Positions 34,422 through 45,809 of a stretch of DNA of 64,000 nt are shown here, piece after piece. The DNA is from Emcibacter sp. (GTDB lineage Bacteria > Pseudomonadota > Alphaproteobacteria > Sphingomonadales > Emcibacteraceae): assembly GCF_963675455.1 (NCBI RefSeq), contig NZ_OY776217.1, forward strand, positions 620,001 to 684,000. Direction: 5' to 3'. The translations under genes and the position numbers were made by a program. The notes under the pieces are model-generated. The model was not told the origin of the DNA. It worked only from the letters and a program-made list of their open reading frames with translations, and did no database searches. Every line of letters begins with the position of its first letter. The stretch's first letter is position 1.

Positions 34422-35347
34422 TCTTTCCCAAACTGCGGCCACTGGTCCGCGGCTGGCACAATTATTTGAAATCGGAGCGGCGGGTCTCCCCCCATACCCT
34501 TGACGCCTATATGCGGGATCTGGGTCAGTTCCTCACCTTCCTCACCCGGCATCTGGGAAATTTTCCCACCGAGCAGGATCTGGCCGACCTCAAGGCCATG
34601 GACTTCCGGGCATTCCTTGCCGACCGGCGCCGTCATGACGTCAGCCCCGCCAGCATGGCCCGGTCGCTCAGCGCCCTGCGCGCCTTTTACAAATATTGTA
34701 GCCGCAACGGGATCCTGTTCAATGACGATATTGATTCCGTCCGGTCCCCGAAACTGCCGAAACGGCTGCCGCGTCCGCTGGACGAGACCGCCGCCCGGCG
34801 TACCCTGGCGAAAGTGGGAGATTTCTCTGCGGACTCCGCCAGCGACTGGGTAGCGCTCAGGGATACGGCCGTGCTGACCCTGCTTTATGGCTGCGGGCTC
34901 CGGATATCCGAGGCCCTGAACCTGGATGTGGAAGACTGGCCCGAGGGCGACATGCTCCGGGTCCTGGGCAAGCGCAACAAGGAAAGGCTTGTGCCCTTGC
35001 TGCCCGCCGTGCAGGAAGCCGTGGAAAAATATCGAAAGGCCTGTCCCTATGCCCTGAATGATGGTCCGCTGTTTGTCGGTGCACGAGGCGGCCGGCTTAA
35101 TGCCCGCACGGTGCAGCTTTCGGTCCAGAAAGTCAGGGAGGCTCTGGGACTGCCCCCGTCAGCCACCCCCCATGCGCTCCGACACAGTTTTGCCACCCAC
35201 CTGCTGACCGCGGGCGGCGACCTCAGAACTATTCAGGAACTGCTGGGCCATGCCAGCCTTGCCACCACTCAGCATTATACCGATGTGGATACCGCCTATC
35301 TGATAGACGTCTACAACAATGCGCATCCCGGCGCCCGGGACAAGTGA
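34391..35347 (+). CDS. xerC: Tyrosine recombinase XerC
   Basis: Resolves chromosome dimers at dif with XerD. 318 residues: an N-terminal SAM-like core-binding domain (WHNYLKSERRVSPHTLDAYMRDLGQFLTFL) and a C-terminal catalytic domain. The catalytic set is visible: Arg in YGCGLRISEALNL, Lys in GKRNKERLVPL, His-x-x-Arg in HALRHSFATHLL, His in LLGHASLATTQHYT, and the nucleophile Tyr in QHYTDVD. It is translationally coupled to DUF484. No dif site was identified in the window. Confidence 0.95.
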   Translation: MDETGSLDQLIFPKLRPLVRGWHNYLKSERRVSPHTLDAYMRDLGQFLTFLTRHLGNFPTEQDLADLKAMDFRAFLADRRRHDVSPASMARSLSALRAFYKYCSRNGILFNDDIDSVRSPKLPKRLPRPLDETAARRTLAKVGDFSADSASDWVALRDTAVLTLLYGCGLRISEALNLDVEDWPEGDMLRVLGKRNKERLVPLLPAVQEAVEKYRKACPYALNDGPLFVGARGGRLNARTVQLSVQKVREALGLPPSATPHALRHSFATHLLTAGGDLRTIQELLGHASLATTQHYTDVDTAYLIDVYNNAHPGARDK

Positions 35348-35480
35348 CAGTCTGCATCAGCTTCATCCATCCCCTATCACACAATTTATTTGTGAAAAAA
35401 GCCTAACAACAGTATTATTCTGACATTACCCGGAATTTTTCCGACACAGCGTTTTTTTAGCAATACTGATTATTTATGCC

Positions 35481-37103
35481 ATGAAAGATGTTTTCAGGGA
35501 TATACTCCCCCGTTCCGCCACTGCCCTGCGCCAGGATATTTTCGCCGGCATCACCGCCGCCGTTGTCGCCCTGCCGCTGGCGCTTGCCTTTGGCGTCGCC
35601 TCGGGGCTTGGCCCCACGGCCGGTCTATATGGCGCCATGGTTCTGGGTTTTGTTGCCGCCCTGCTGGGCGGCACACCGCTGCAGATTTCAGGTCCCACCG
35701 GCCCCATGACGGTGGTCATGGCGGGTCTTGTTGTCGCCTATGGCGGTTCACCCCATGTGCTGTTCACCATTGTCATTCTGGCCGGTCTGTTTCAGGGGCT
35801 GTTCGGCATCCTCAGGCTTGGCGCCTATGTGAACTATGTGCCCATGCCGGTCGTCTCCGGCTTTATGTCAGGTATCGGCTGCATCATTATCATCATGGAA
35901 ATCCTGACCGTCCTCGGGGATTATTCCGCCCACCAGGGCATCCCCGACGCCATCCTTTCCATTCCCCATGCCGTGGCCAATCTGGATACGGGCTCGCTCC
36001 TGCTCGGTGGGCTTTCCCTGATTGTCACCCTGGTCACCCCCGGACGGATCAGCCGCTATGCTCCGGCCTCCCTGCTGGCTCTGATCATCGGTACGGTTGT
36101 CGCCGTAGTCTTTTACCCGGACCTGAAAACCATCGGGGAAATTTCCACCTACCTGCCGTCCCTGACCCATATCGAGATCCCCTTCAGCGCCCTGCCCGGT
36201 ATCGTCACAGGCGCTTTCATGCTGGCTCTGCTCGGATCCATCGACAGCCTGCTGACCTCTACCGTGGCCGACCGGATGACCCGGACAAGTCACGATTCCA
36301 ACAGGGAACTGGTTGGGCAGGGTATCGGCAACGCCATTGCCGGATTGCTGGGCGGAATACCCGGCGCCGGGGCCACCATGCGCACCGTGGTCAATATCAA
36401 GTCGGGGGCGCAGACCCGCCTGTCCGGCATGATCCATGCCCTGACCCTGCTGCTGATTGTTCTGTTTGCTTCCGGACTTGCCGCTCATATTCCACTTGCG
36501 GTACTGGCCGGCATTCTGCTGAAAGTGGGTCTGGATATTCTGGACTGGGATTTCCTCCGTCGGCTCAAGGTCTGGCGCGGGGAAAAAATATTCCTGATGC
36601 TGGCGGTTCTGGTGCTGACCATTTTCTCCGATCTGGTGACCGCCATCGGCCTCGGCCTGATCCTGTCTCACATGATTTATTCCCGCATGCTGAACCAGAG
36701 CCAGCTGAGGCAAATTCGCCTGTTCGAGGAAAGCGAAGACAACCTCCCGGGCGAGAGCAATGTGGTGCAAGTGGAAACCTCTGGCAGTGGCAGGAAAGGT
36801 GTGACCCTGCGCCTGTCGGGGAATCTCAGCTACAGCATCGGCAAGGACCTGACCCGTTTGCTTAACGAGGCCCTGAATCGATATGACAGGATCACTCTGG
36901 ATATGGGTGAAGTGGAAAGCATGGACATCAGCCTGGCCGTCAGCATGGAAGAAATCCTTCGCGGCCTGCCGGAAAAGAAAAGCAGTGTATTCATCAGGAT
37001 TACCGCCGGTGAAGCCCTTGACCTGCTGAAAGTGATCGGATTTCTTGACCTTCTACCGCCGGAAAACCTGACCGTTGTGGACACGATCAAGCTACAAGAC
37101 TAA
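35481..37103 (+). CDS. SulP-family anion transporter with STAS domain
   Basis: A 540-residue inner-membrane permease. About ten or more hydrophobic helices fill residues 20-420, starting DIFAGITAAVVALPLALAFGVASGLGPTAGLYGAM and including the family motif GGTPLQISGPTGPMTVVMAGLV. A cytoplasmic STAS domain follows (about 430-535, with VTLRLSGNLSYSIGKDL and ITLDMGEVESMDISLAVSMEEIL). Members carry sulfate, bicarbonate or dicarboxylates; the substrate is not determinable here. It stands alone, between xerC and a convergent small gene. Confidence 0.92.
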   Translation: MKDVFRDILPRSATALRQDIFAGITAAVVALPLALAFGVASGLGPTAGLYGAMVLGFVAALLGGTPLQISGPTGPMTVVMAGLVVAYGGSPHVLFTIVILAGLFQGLFGILRLGAYVNYVPMPVVSGFMSGIGCIIIIMEILTVLGDYSAHQGIPDAILSIPHAVANLDTGSLLLGGLSLIVTLVTPGRISRYAPASLLALIIGTVVAVVFYPDLKTIGEISTYLPSLTHIEIPFSALPGIVTGAFMLALLGSIDSLLTSTVADRMTRTSHDSNRELVGQGIGNAIAGLLGGIPGAGATMRTVVNIKSGAQTRLSGMIHALTLLLIVLFASGLAAHIPLAVLAGILLKVGLDILDWDFLRRLKVWRGEKIFLMLAVLVLTIFSDLVTAIGLGLILSHMIYSRMLNQSQLRQIRLFEESEDNLPGESNVVQVETSGSGRKGVTLRLSGNLSYSIGKDLTRLLNEALNRYDRITLDMGEVESMDISLAVSMEEILRGLPEKKSSVFIRITAGEALDLLKVIGFLDLLPPENLTVVDTIKLQD

Positions 37104-37155
37104 CAGGTGTTAGGGGCAGGCTCGAGGTTAATATCATCCGGCTCACCCCCAATTT

Positions 37156-37536
37156 CTATGACCTTTTAACGGCCCCGGTGGATAAAAATTCAAGAGAATC
37201 GATATTTGCATATTCACCATTTGCAGAAAAATGACGCCCATCAAAAATCATGACGCCCATAATGCGAAAATTCCGATCCTGGTACCGGGGGAGTCGCCAG
37301 CCCTGATGCAGCGGCAGCAGAACAACTCTGTCAATTGATCGTCCGTTATCCACTGTTCCAGGCGGAATTGGAGGATTCAAATTTACAACAAGTGCTTCCT
37401 TTTCGCTCTTGCTTATTTCCTGTGAGAGACTGACAAAAGTCTCTTTCACAAACCCCGGATAAGGAAACTCCTCATCATTCCGTGTCACCAATAACGTGAA
37501 GTCAGGTCTTTCTTTTTTTCTGAAGAAGCTGAACAT
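37156..37536 (-). CDS. Uncharacterised small protein, 126 residues
   Basis: I do not recognise it. ATG 37536 (MFSFFRKKERPDF) is used because GGGGG lies 4 bases upstream; an earlier in-frame GTG at 37551 is possible. The sequence is soluble, with no signal peptide, and mixes beta-strand-like stretches (FTLLVTRNDEEFP, ALVVNLNPPIPPG, RVVLLPLHQGW, FRIMGVMIFDGRHFS). Bases here are more AT-rich than the neighbouring genes, and it stands alone between two convergent or tandem units, so a lineage-specific or transferred gene is possible. Confidence 0.65.
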   Translation of the reverse strand: MFSFFRKKERPDFTLLVTRNDEEFPYPGFVKETFVSLSQEISKSEKEALVVNLNPPIPPGTVDNGRSIDRVVLLPLHQGWRLPRYQDRNFRIMGVMIFDGRHFSANGEYANIDSLEFLSTGAVKRS

Positions 37537-37605
37537 AATGCCCCCAATCACACAAATAATGTCAAAACCAAACTAGTGATATATTGAAGAGACCACCACA
37601 AAAAT

Positions 37606-37635
37606 TAAAAGCCGCCCTACAAGGAGCGGCTTTTA
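37606..37635. terminator. Intrinsic terminator of the mdh-suc-lpd operon
   Basis: A 10-bp stem TAAAAGCCGC (37606-37615) / GCGGCTTTTA (37626-37635) with a 10-base loop, 18 bases beyond the lpd stop codon. The left arm supplies a U-run on the minus strand. Confidence 0.8.
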
Positions 37636-37653
37636 AAACTCTTTTGAAAAATT

Positions 37654-39060
37654 CTACATATGGATGGCGCGGCCTTCCGTACCCATGGCCGCCTCGCGCA
37701 CCGCTTCCATTTCCGTCGGATGGGCGTGGGAAGTATAGGCCAGATCCTCGGCGGTCAGGCCCTTTTCCACCGCCAGCGCCAGTTCGGCAATCATGTTGCC
37801 GGCATCCGCTGCAATGATATGGGCGCCGACAACCTTGTCGGTGGCCTTGTCGGTCAGGATCTTTACAAACCCGTCGGTCTGGCCATTGGCCTTGGCCCGG
37901 CTGTTGACGGACATGGGGAATTTACCCACCGCATAGTCAACACCGTCTTTTTTCAGCTGTTCCTCGGTTTTGCCCACGGCGGCCACTTCCGGCATGGTAT
38001 AGATCACACCCGGAATGGCGTCATAATTCACATGACCCGCATAACCGGCGATCACTTCCGCCACCGCAACGCCTTCATCCTCGGCCTTGTGAGCCAGCAT
38101 GGCGCCGCGCACCACATCACCGATGGCATAGATGCCCGGCACATTGGTCTGGAAATGGTCATCAATTTCCACCTGGCCACGGTCGGTCATGTTGACGCCG
38201 GCCTCTTTCAGGCCAAGTCCGTCCGTGTAGGGGCGGCGTCCCACGGATACCAGAACCGCATCACATTTGATTTTCTCGGCATCGCCGCCGGCGGCCGGTT
38301 CGACCGTCACGGTGACGGTTGTCTTGGTCTTCTTGACTTCAGTCACCTTGCTGGAGGTCTTGAAATTCATACCCTGCTTTTTCAGCAGGCGCTGGAAATT
38401 CTTGGACACTTCGCCGTCCATTTCCGGGGTAATGCGGTCAAGGTATTCGACCACGGTCACTTCCGCACCAAGCCGGCGCCAGACTGACCCCAATTCAAGA
38501 CCGATTACACCGCCGCCAATGACCACAAGATGTTTGGGCACCTTGGGCAGGGACAGCGCACCAGTGGAGGAGATCACCTGTTTCTCGTCAATGTCAATGC
38601 CCGGCAGGCTGGCCACATCGGAGCCGGTGGCAATGATGATGTTTTTGGTCTTGAGTGTTTCTTTGCCGCCCTTGTTCAGGGTCACCAGAACTTCACCCGC
38701 TGCCTTGACGTTGCCGGTACCTTCCAGATAATCGATCTTGTTCTTCTTGAACAGGAAGGCGATACCGTTGGTCAGGTCGGATACGGTTTTGGATTTATGT
38801 TCCATCATGACATCAAGGTCGAGAGAAACCTTGCCGGTTTTGATGCCGAACTTTTCCATGCCGTGCTCTGCTTCCTCAAAAAGCTCAGAAGCATGCAGCA
38901 GTGCCTTGGAGGGAATACAGCCCACATTCAGGCAGGTGCCGCCAAGCGCGCCGCGTTTTTCCACACAGGCCGTCTTCAGTCCCAGCTGGGCCGCCCGGAT
39001 TGCGGCCACATAACCGCCCGGACCACCGCCGATGACGACAACGTCATAAATATCGCTCAT
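37654..39060 (-). CDS. lpdA: Dihydrolipoyl dehydrogenase (E3)
   Basis: Flavoprotein that reoxidises lipoyl groups of 2-oxoacid dehydrogenases with NAD. 468 residues. FAD motif GGGPGGYVAAIRAAQLG, redox disulfide Cys43-x4-Cys48 in GGTCLNVGCIPSKALL, NAD motif GGGVIGLELGSVWRRLG, and the interface motif SHAHPTEMEA with the catalytic His-Glu pair are all present. As last gene of the suc operon it should be the E3 of the 2-oxoglutarate dehydrogenase complex. Confidence 0.98.
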   Translation of the reverse strand: MSDIYDVVVIGGGPGGYVAAIRAAQLGLKTACVEKRGALGGTCLNVGCIPSKALLHASELFEEAEHGMEKFGIKTGKVSLDLDVMMEHKSKTVSDLTNGIAFLFKKNKIDYLEGTGNVKAAGEVLVTLNKGGKETLKTKNIIIATGSDVASLPGIDIDEKQVISSTGALSLPKVPKHLVVIGGGVIGLELGSVWRRLGAEVTVVEYLDRITPEMDGEVSKNFQRLLKKQGMNFKTSSKVTEVKKTKTTVTVTVEPAAGGDAEKIKCDAVLVSVGRRPYTDGLGLKEAGVNMTDRGQVEIDDHFQTNVPGIYAIGDVVRGAMLAHKAEDEGVAVAEVIAGYAGHVNYDAIPGVIYTMPEVAAVGKTEEQLKKDGVDYAVGKFPMSVNSRAKANGQTDGFVKILTDKATDKVVGAHIIAADAGNMIAELALAVEKGLTAEDLAYTSHAHPTEMEAVREAAMGTEGRAIHM

Positions 39061-39095
39061 AAAACTTCCTCTCTTTGTCTTGGAGATCCTGGATC

Positions 39096-40613
39096 CTAAA
39101 GGTCCAGAATCAGACGCTGCGGATCTTCAAGATTTTCTTTTACACGCACCAGGAAGGTCACAGCCCCCTTGCCGTCGACGATCCGGTGATCATAGCTGAG
39201 CGCCAGATACATCATCGGACGCACCACAATCTGGCCGTTCTCCACAACCGCACGTTCCTTGATCGCATGCATACCCAGGATACCGGACTGCGGCGCATTA
39301 AGGATCGGGGAAGACATCAGCGAGCCGAAAATACCACCGTTGGAAATGGTGAAGGTCCCGCCGGTCATTTCGTCCATGCTCAGCTTGCCGTCGCGGGCAC
39401 GTTTGCCGAGGCGGGCGATTTCATTTTCAATGTCCGAGAAACTGCGGTTTTCACAGCCGCGCACAATCGGCACCACGAGACCGGCCAGCGTACTGGCGGC
39501 AACGCCAATATCGTAATAATTTTTATAGACAACAGCATCTTCCCGAAGTTCCGCATTCACTTCCGGCACTTCCTTCAGCGCCTGGACGCAGGCCTTGACG
39601 AAGAAGGACATAAAGCCGAGACGGCTGCCGTGTTTCTTCTCGAAAATTTCCTTGTACTGGTTGCGCAGGGCGATGACCGCTGACATATCCACCTCGTTAT
39701 AGGTAGTCAGCATGGCCGCCGTATTCTGGGCATCCTTGAGCCGTTTGGCGATGGTCCGGCGCAGCCGGGTCATGGGCACCACTTCTTCACGGGGAAGGGC
39801 GGAAACATCTTCAGTCACAGCGGCCTGGGCCTGCACAGGAGCAGCAGCGGCAGCCCGGCCGCCGGAAGCATGGGCCAACACATCCGCCTTGGTCACAACG
39901 CCGCCTTCACCGGTGCCTTTTACTTTCGACAGGTCAATGCCTTTTTCCTTTGCAGCAGCGGCAGCGGACGCGCGTACATTGGCACCTGCAGGCGCCGCCG
40001 CCGGGGCGGGCTCAGAAACAGCAGGTTTAGACGCAGCGGCCGGTGCGGCGGCCTTGGGGGCAGCAGCGCCCTGGGACGCACCGTCAATGGTCGCCAGCAG
40101 GGCGCCGAGCTCAACTGTTGCCCCTTCAGCAGCGACAATTTTCGCCAGGGCGCCGGACACAGGGGCGTTGACTTCCAGCGCCACCTTGTCGGTCTCCAGT
40201 TCACAGATCGGCTCGTCCTGGGTTACAGCTTCACCTTCCGCCTTCAGCCATTTGCCGACCGTGGCTTCGGTGACGGATTCACCAAGCGCCGGCACATGGA
40301 CTTCCACCAGGCTCGCGCCTCCGGCTTTCGGGGCTTCCGCTTTTTCCTCGGCCGGAGCCGGAGCAGCAGCGGCGCCACCTTCGGAAATTTTTGCCAGCAC
40401 AGCACCCACCTCAACGGTGTCGCCTTCCTGGGCGGTGATTTCAGACAGCACACCGGCAGACGTGGCATTTACTTCCAGCGCCACCTTGTCGGTCTCAAGT
40501 TCACAGATCGGCTCATCAACGGCAACCGTATCACCCACGGATTTCAACCATTTCCCGACTGTGGCGTCTGTGACAGATTCACCCAGTGCCGGTACCTGAA
40601 TTTCAATGGCCAT
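39096..40613 (-). CDS. sucB: 2-oxoglutarate dehydrogenase E2 with two lipoyl domains
   Basis: Dihydrolipoyl succinyltransferase core of the 2-oxoglutarate dehydrogenase complex. At 505 residues it is longer than the usual about 405. Two tandem lipoyl domains are encoded, at about residues 1-77 and 102-178, with lipoylation Lys43 and Lys143 in identical ETDKVALEV motifs and repeated PALGESVT(D/E)ATVGKWLK starts. An Ala/Pro linker, an E1/E3-binding domain (about 215-250, VRASAAAAAKEKGIDLSKVKGTG) and the catalytic domain follow, with the active-site H-x3-DG in SYDHRIVDGKG. Operon position after sucA fixes the substrate type. E2o normally has one lipoyl domain. Confidence 0.96.
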   Translation of the reverse strand: MAIEIQVPALGESVTDATVGKWLKSVGDTVAVDEPICELETDKVALEVNATSAGVLSEITAQEGDTVEVGAVLAKISEGGAAAAPAPAEEKAEAPKAGGASLVEVHVPALGESVTEATVGKWLKAEGEAVTQDEPICELETDKVALEVNAPVSGALAKIVAAEGATVELGALLATIDGASQGAAAPKAAAPAAASKPAVSEPAPAAAPAGANVRASAAAAAKEKGIDLSKVKGTGEGGVVTKADVLAHASGGRAAAAAPVQAQAAVTEDVSALPREEVVPMTRLRRTIAKRLKDAQNTAAMLTTYNEVDMSAVIALRNQYKEIFEKKHGSRLGFMSFFVKACVQALKEVPEVNAELREDAVVYKNYYDIGVAASTLAGLVVPIVRGCENRSFSDIENEIARLGKRARDGKLSMDEMTGGTFTISNGGIFGSLMSSPILNAPQSGILGMHAIKERAVVENGQIVVRPMMYLALSYDHRIVDGKGAVTFLVRVKENLEDPQRLILDL

Positions 40614-40665
40614 AAGCCCAACTCCTTCGTCTTTTCAATCTTTTTTCAAACCTGCTCATACCTGC

Positions 40666-43610
40666 CTAGACGATTGTCAGGGCAAGATCGATCAGGGCCG
40701 CCTGTTCATCCTTGTGTCGTGACGCCAGTCCCGTTGCCGTGGAGGCAGACGGTTTGCGTCCGGCATAGAGCGGGCGTTTCGGCTTACATCCGATAGCCGC
40801 CAGTGATTCCTCGATGTAAGGTTCGATAAAGCTCCAGGCCCCCATATTTCTGGGTTCTTCCTGACACCAGACCACTGTTTCCAAATTCTTGAAGCGCTGG
40901 ATTTCCTGCACAACCGCCTGCTGCGGGTAGGGATAAAGCTGCTCGACACGCAACAGGTAGGTATCATCCTGCATACGCAGGTCGCGTTCTTCCAGAAGCT
41001 CGTAATAGACCTTGCCGGAACACATGACGACCCGTTTGATGTCTTTATCCTTCTTCAGGCGAATGCTGGTTCCAGGATGAGATTCCGCATTATCCCAGAG
41101 AACCCGATGGAATTCGGTATCCGATCCCATCTCGTCCAGACTGGACACCGCCATCTTGTGCCGAAGCAATGATTTCGGTGTCATCATAATCAGCGGTTTA
41201 CGGAATTTCCGTTTCATCTGGCGCCGCAGAATATGGAAATAGTTGGACGGGGTGGTACAGTTTGCCACCTGCATATTGTCCTCGGCGCAAAGCTGGAGAT
41301 AACGCTCCAGACGGGCGGAACTATGTTCCGGTCCCTGGCCTTCATATCCATGCGGCAACAACATCACCAGGCCGCTCATGCGCAGCCATTTGGCCTCACC
41401 GGAAGAAATAAACTGGTCAATGACGACCTGGGCGCCGTTGGCAAAATCACCGAACTGGGCTTCCCACAGGGTCAGTGTATTTGGTTCCGCCAGGGAATAG
41501 CCATATTCAAAACCCAGAACGCCCATTTCGGACAAGGCGCTGTCGATCACCTCGAAAGTGGCCGGTCCTTCTTCCGTATCGGCCAGCGCCCGAAGCGGTG
41601 TATAGCGCTCCTCGGTCTCCTGGTCGATAAAGACGGAATGACGCTGGGAAAAGGTGCCGCGCTGGCTGTCCTGGCCGGACAGACGAACCCCAAGCCCTTC
41701 ACGGATCAGGGTGCCGAAGGCCAGTGCCTCGGCCGTAGCCCAGTCAAACCCTTCGCCGCTTTCGAACATCTGCGCCTTGGCGTCAAGACCTCGTTTCAGC
41801 GTCGGTGGACAGTAAAGCCCTCCGGCACATCGGTCAGAACGCGACCTATATCGCGCAGGGTGGCCTTATCCACCCCTGTTCCTGCAGACCGGCGCAAATC
41901 GTCATCAGGACGTTCAAGGCCGCTCCAGCGACCGCCGAACCAGTCTGCCTTGCCCGGTTTATAGTTGCCGGCAGCTTCCATCTCCACATCAAGGTAACGA
42001 TGGAAATCCTGCAGCATTTTGTCCGCTTCCTTCTGGGTCAGAAGGCCTTCACGGACAAGACGGTCGGCATAAATGCTTCGGGTGCTGGGATGGTTCTTGA
42101 TCCGCTTGTACATCAGCGGCTGGGTAAACATGGGCTCATCGCCCTCGTTATGACCATAGCGGCGATAACAGAACATATCGACCACCACGTCGGACTTGAA
42201 GGTCTGACGGAATTCGGTGGCGATTTTCATCACATAAACCACGGCTTCCGGATCATCGCCGTTGACATGGAACACCGGAGCCTGAATAGCCTTGGCCATG
42301 TCGGACGGATAGGGGGAAGAGCGGGAATAATGCGGTGATGTGGTAAAACCGATCTGGTTGTTCACGACCACATGGATGGTGCCGCCGGTCTGGTATCCGA
42401 CCAGCCCGCTGAGCGCGAAACATTCGGCCACCAGGCCCTGACCGGAAAAGGCCGCATCGCCATGCATGAGCAGGGTCAGGACGGAGGTTCCCTCCCGGTC
42501 GCCACGCTGTGTCAGTTTTGCCCTGGTCTTGCCAAGCGCCACCGGATTAACCGCTTCCAGGTGGGATGGATTGGCGGTCAGCGACAGATGCACGTTGTTG
42601 CCGTCAAACTCACGATCGGAAGAGGCACCAAGGTGATATTTCACATCGCCGGACCCTTCCACATCATCGGGATTGGAGGATCCGCCGTGGAATTCATGGA
42701 AAATCGCCCGGTAGGGTTTACCCATCACACTGGAGAGCACATTGAGACGGCCGCGGTGCGGCATGCCGATGACGATTTCCTTGACACCGTTATGACCGCC
42801 GGTCTTGATAATCCCTTCCAGGGCCGGGATCAGGGCTTCGCCGCCGTCAAGACCAAAGCGTTTGGTGCCGATATATTTCTTGGCCAGATACTGCTCGAAA
42901 GCTTCCGCCTCGGTCAGCTTCTGCAGAATGGCCATCTTGCCTTCATTGGTGAACTGAATTTCCTTGTCCCGGCCTTCGATCCGGCTCTGGATCCAGGCCT
43001 TCTCTTCCGGCTCGTTGATGTGCATGAATTCCACACCGACAGAGGCACAATAGGTCCGTTTGACAATTTCCAGAACTTCACGAACTGTCGCCGTTTCCAG
43101 CCCCAGCACATTGTCCAAGAATATGGGACGATCCATATCTTCCTCGGCAAAACCGTAGGTGGCCGGGTCAAGTTCCGGGTGATAGGACCGCTCGGTCAGT
43201 TCCAGCGGATCAAGACGGGCCATCAGATGACCACGCACCCGATAGGTGCGGATCATCATCAGGCATCGGATTGAATCAAGAGTTGCAGAACGGATTTCCT
43301 CTTCCGTCGCCCCGCCGGCCGCCATCTTTTTCTTCGACGCAACAGGCGGTTCGTAACCAGGGTCCAGGGCATCGATGTAATTTTCGCCACCTTTACCCGT
43401 CTGCGGCCAGTCACTGCGTGACCAGGAAGCAGCGGTTCGCTCCTTACCGGCCTGCATCAAGGCCTGGGCATCACCGGCCAGTTCCTGGAAATATGTCTGC
43501 CAGGATGGATCGACACTGTTCGGATCCCGGGAATAACGAAGAAACAATTCTTCCACAAAGGCTCCGCTGGAGCTGTTAAAAAGACCTTCGGTTTCTAGTT
43601 CTGCACTCAT
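40666..43610 (-). CDS. sucA: 2-oxoglutarate dehydrogenase E1, interrupted by one-base frameshift
   Basis: Thiamine-diphosphate-dependent E1, which decarboxylates 2-oxoglutarate in the TCA cycle. The first frame (from 43610) covers about 604 residues, including the N-terminal FLRYSRDPNSVDPSWQTYF, the active-site region GMPHRGRLNVL, and the diphosphate motif GDAAFSGQG..VVVNNQIGFTT. It stops at 41796 after DVPEGFTVHRR. The next frame resumes with TLKRGLDAKAQMFESGEGFDWATAEALAFG and runs to 40666. Adding one base near 41800-41804 would give about 981 residues, the normal size. No slippery heptamer is present. As sucA is needed for a full TCA cycle, a sequence error is the likeliest cause. Confidence 0.9.
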
Positions 43611-43622
43611 GAAATGGCCGGA

Positions 43623-43638
43623 TGCGGGATTTCCCGCA
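43623..43638 (-). other. Intercistronic hairpin between sucD and sucA
   Basis: TGCGGG (43623-43628) / CCCGCA (43633-43638) with a 4-base loop lies just upstream of the sucA start region on the minus-strand transcript (49-base gap). No U-run follows, so it is not a terminator; it may mark an mRNA-processing or stability site. Confidence 0.35.
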
Positions 43639-43659
43639 CCCTCCCTGTCTAAAGTTAAG

Positions 43660-44534
43660 TTAAGATTTCAGGACTTTCGCCAGTGTCGTACCGAGCTCGG
43701 ACGGGGAATCCGCCATCACAATGCCGGCACTCTTCATGGCTTCGATTTTGTCATCAGCCCCGCCTTTACCACCGGAAACAATGGCGCCGGCATGGCCCAT
43801 CGTCCGACCCGGAGGCGCGGTACGACCGGCAATAAAGCCAACAACAGGTTTCTTGACCCTGGAGGATTTCAGGAATTCCGCAGCTTCTTCCTCTGCGGAA
43901 CCGCCGATTTCGCCGATCATGATGATGGACTGTGTCTCATCATCGCCCAGGAAACCCTCAAGCACGTCAATGAAGTTCGTACCGTTGACCGGATCGCCGC
44001 CGATACCCACACAAGTGGTCTGGCCGAGGCCGACGGCCGTGGTCTGGGCTACAGCTTCATAGGTCAGAGTACCGGAACGGGAAACAATACCGACGTTGCC
44101 CTTCTGATGAATGTGACCGGGCATAATACCGATTTTACATTCACCCGGGGTAATGATCCCAGGACAGTTAGGACCGATCAGGCGGGTTTTGGAGCCCTGC
44201 AGGGCGCGCTTCACCCGGATCATGTCCAGCACCGGAATACCTTCGGTAATACAGACGGCCAGTTCGACTTCCGCATCAATGGCCTCGAGGATGGCGTCGG
44301 CCGCAAATGGCGGTGGCACATAAATCACAGAAGCATTGGCGCCGGTGGCATCCACGGCGTCAGCCACGGTGTTATAGACCGGAAGATCCAGATGGGTTGA
44401 CCCACCCTTGCCGGGGGTCACACCACCAACCATTTTTGTGCCGTAGGCAATGGCCTGTTCGGAATGGAATGTTCCCTGTGCACCGGTAAATCCCTGACAG
44501 ATTACCTTGGTTTCACTATTGATAAAAATTGACA

Positions 44535-44535
<1 letters not shown>
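43660..44535 (-). CDS. sucD: Succinyl-CoA synthetase alpha subunit
   Basis: Carries the phosphohistidine of the enzyme that makes ATP or GTP from succinyl-CoA. 291 residues. The N-terminal CoA-binding Rossmann part has CQGFTGAQGTFHSEQAI, and the active-site His lies in GHAGAIVSGGKGGADDK. IGPNCPGIITPGECKIGIMPG is family-typical. Its start overlaps the sucC stop by one base (TGATG), so the two subunits are translationally coupled. Confidence 0.98.
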
Positions 44536-45704
<1,169 letters not shown>

Positions 45705-45770
45705 ACTGCTTTCCTTGTTGATCACCCTGCGTCGTCGGGCATGGACAATGTCAGGGTCTAGGTCATATCA

Positions 45771-45800
45771 GATAAGGATAAACAAAAGCTTACCCTTATC
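45771..45800. other. Intercistronic hairpin between mdh and sucC
   Basis: GATAAGG (45771-45777) / CCTTATC (45794-45800), 16-base loop, right after the mdh stop codon. No U-run follows on the minus strand, so it may be a processing or partial-attenuation site within the operon rather than a terminator. Confidence 0.4.
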
Positions 45801-45809
45801 TCCTGTGTG

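Noticed and set aside
41790..41810. Programmed ribosomal frameshift in sucA.
   Set aside because: No X-XXY-YYZ slippery site, no downstream structure seen, and such regulation is not known for sucA; a base error is simpler.
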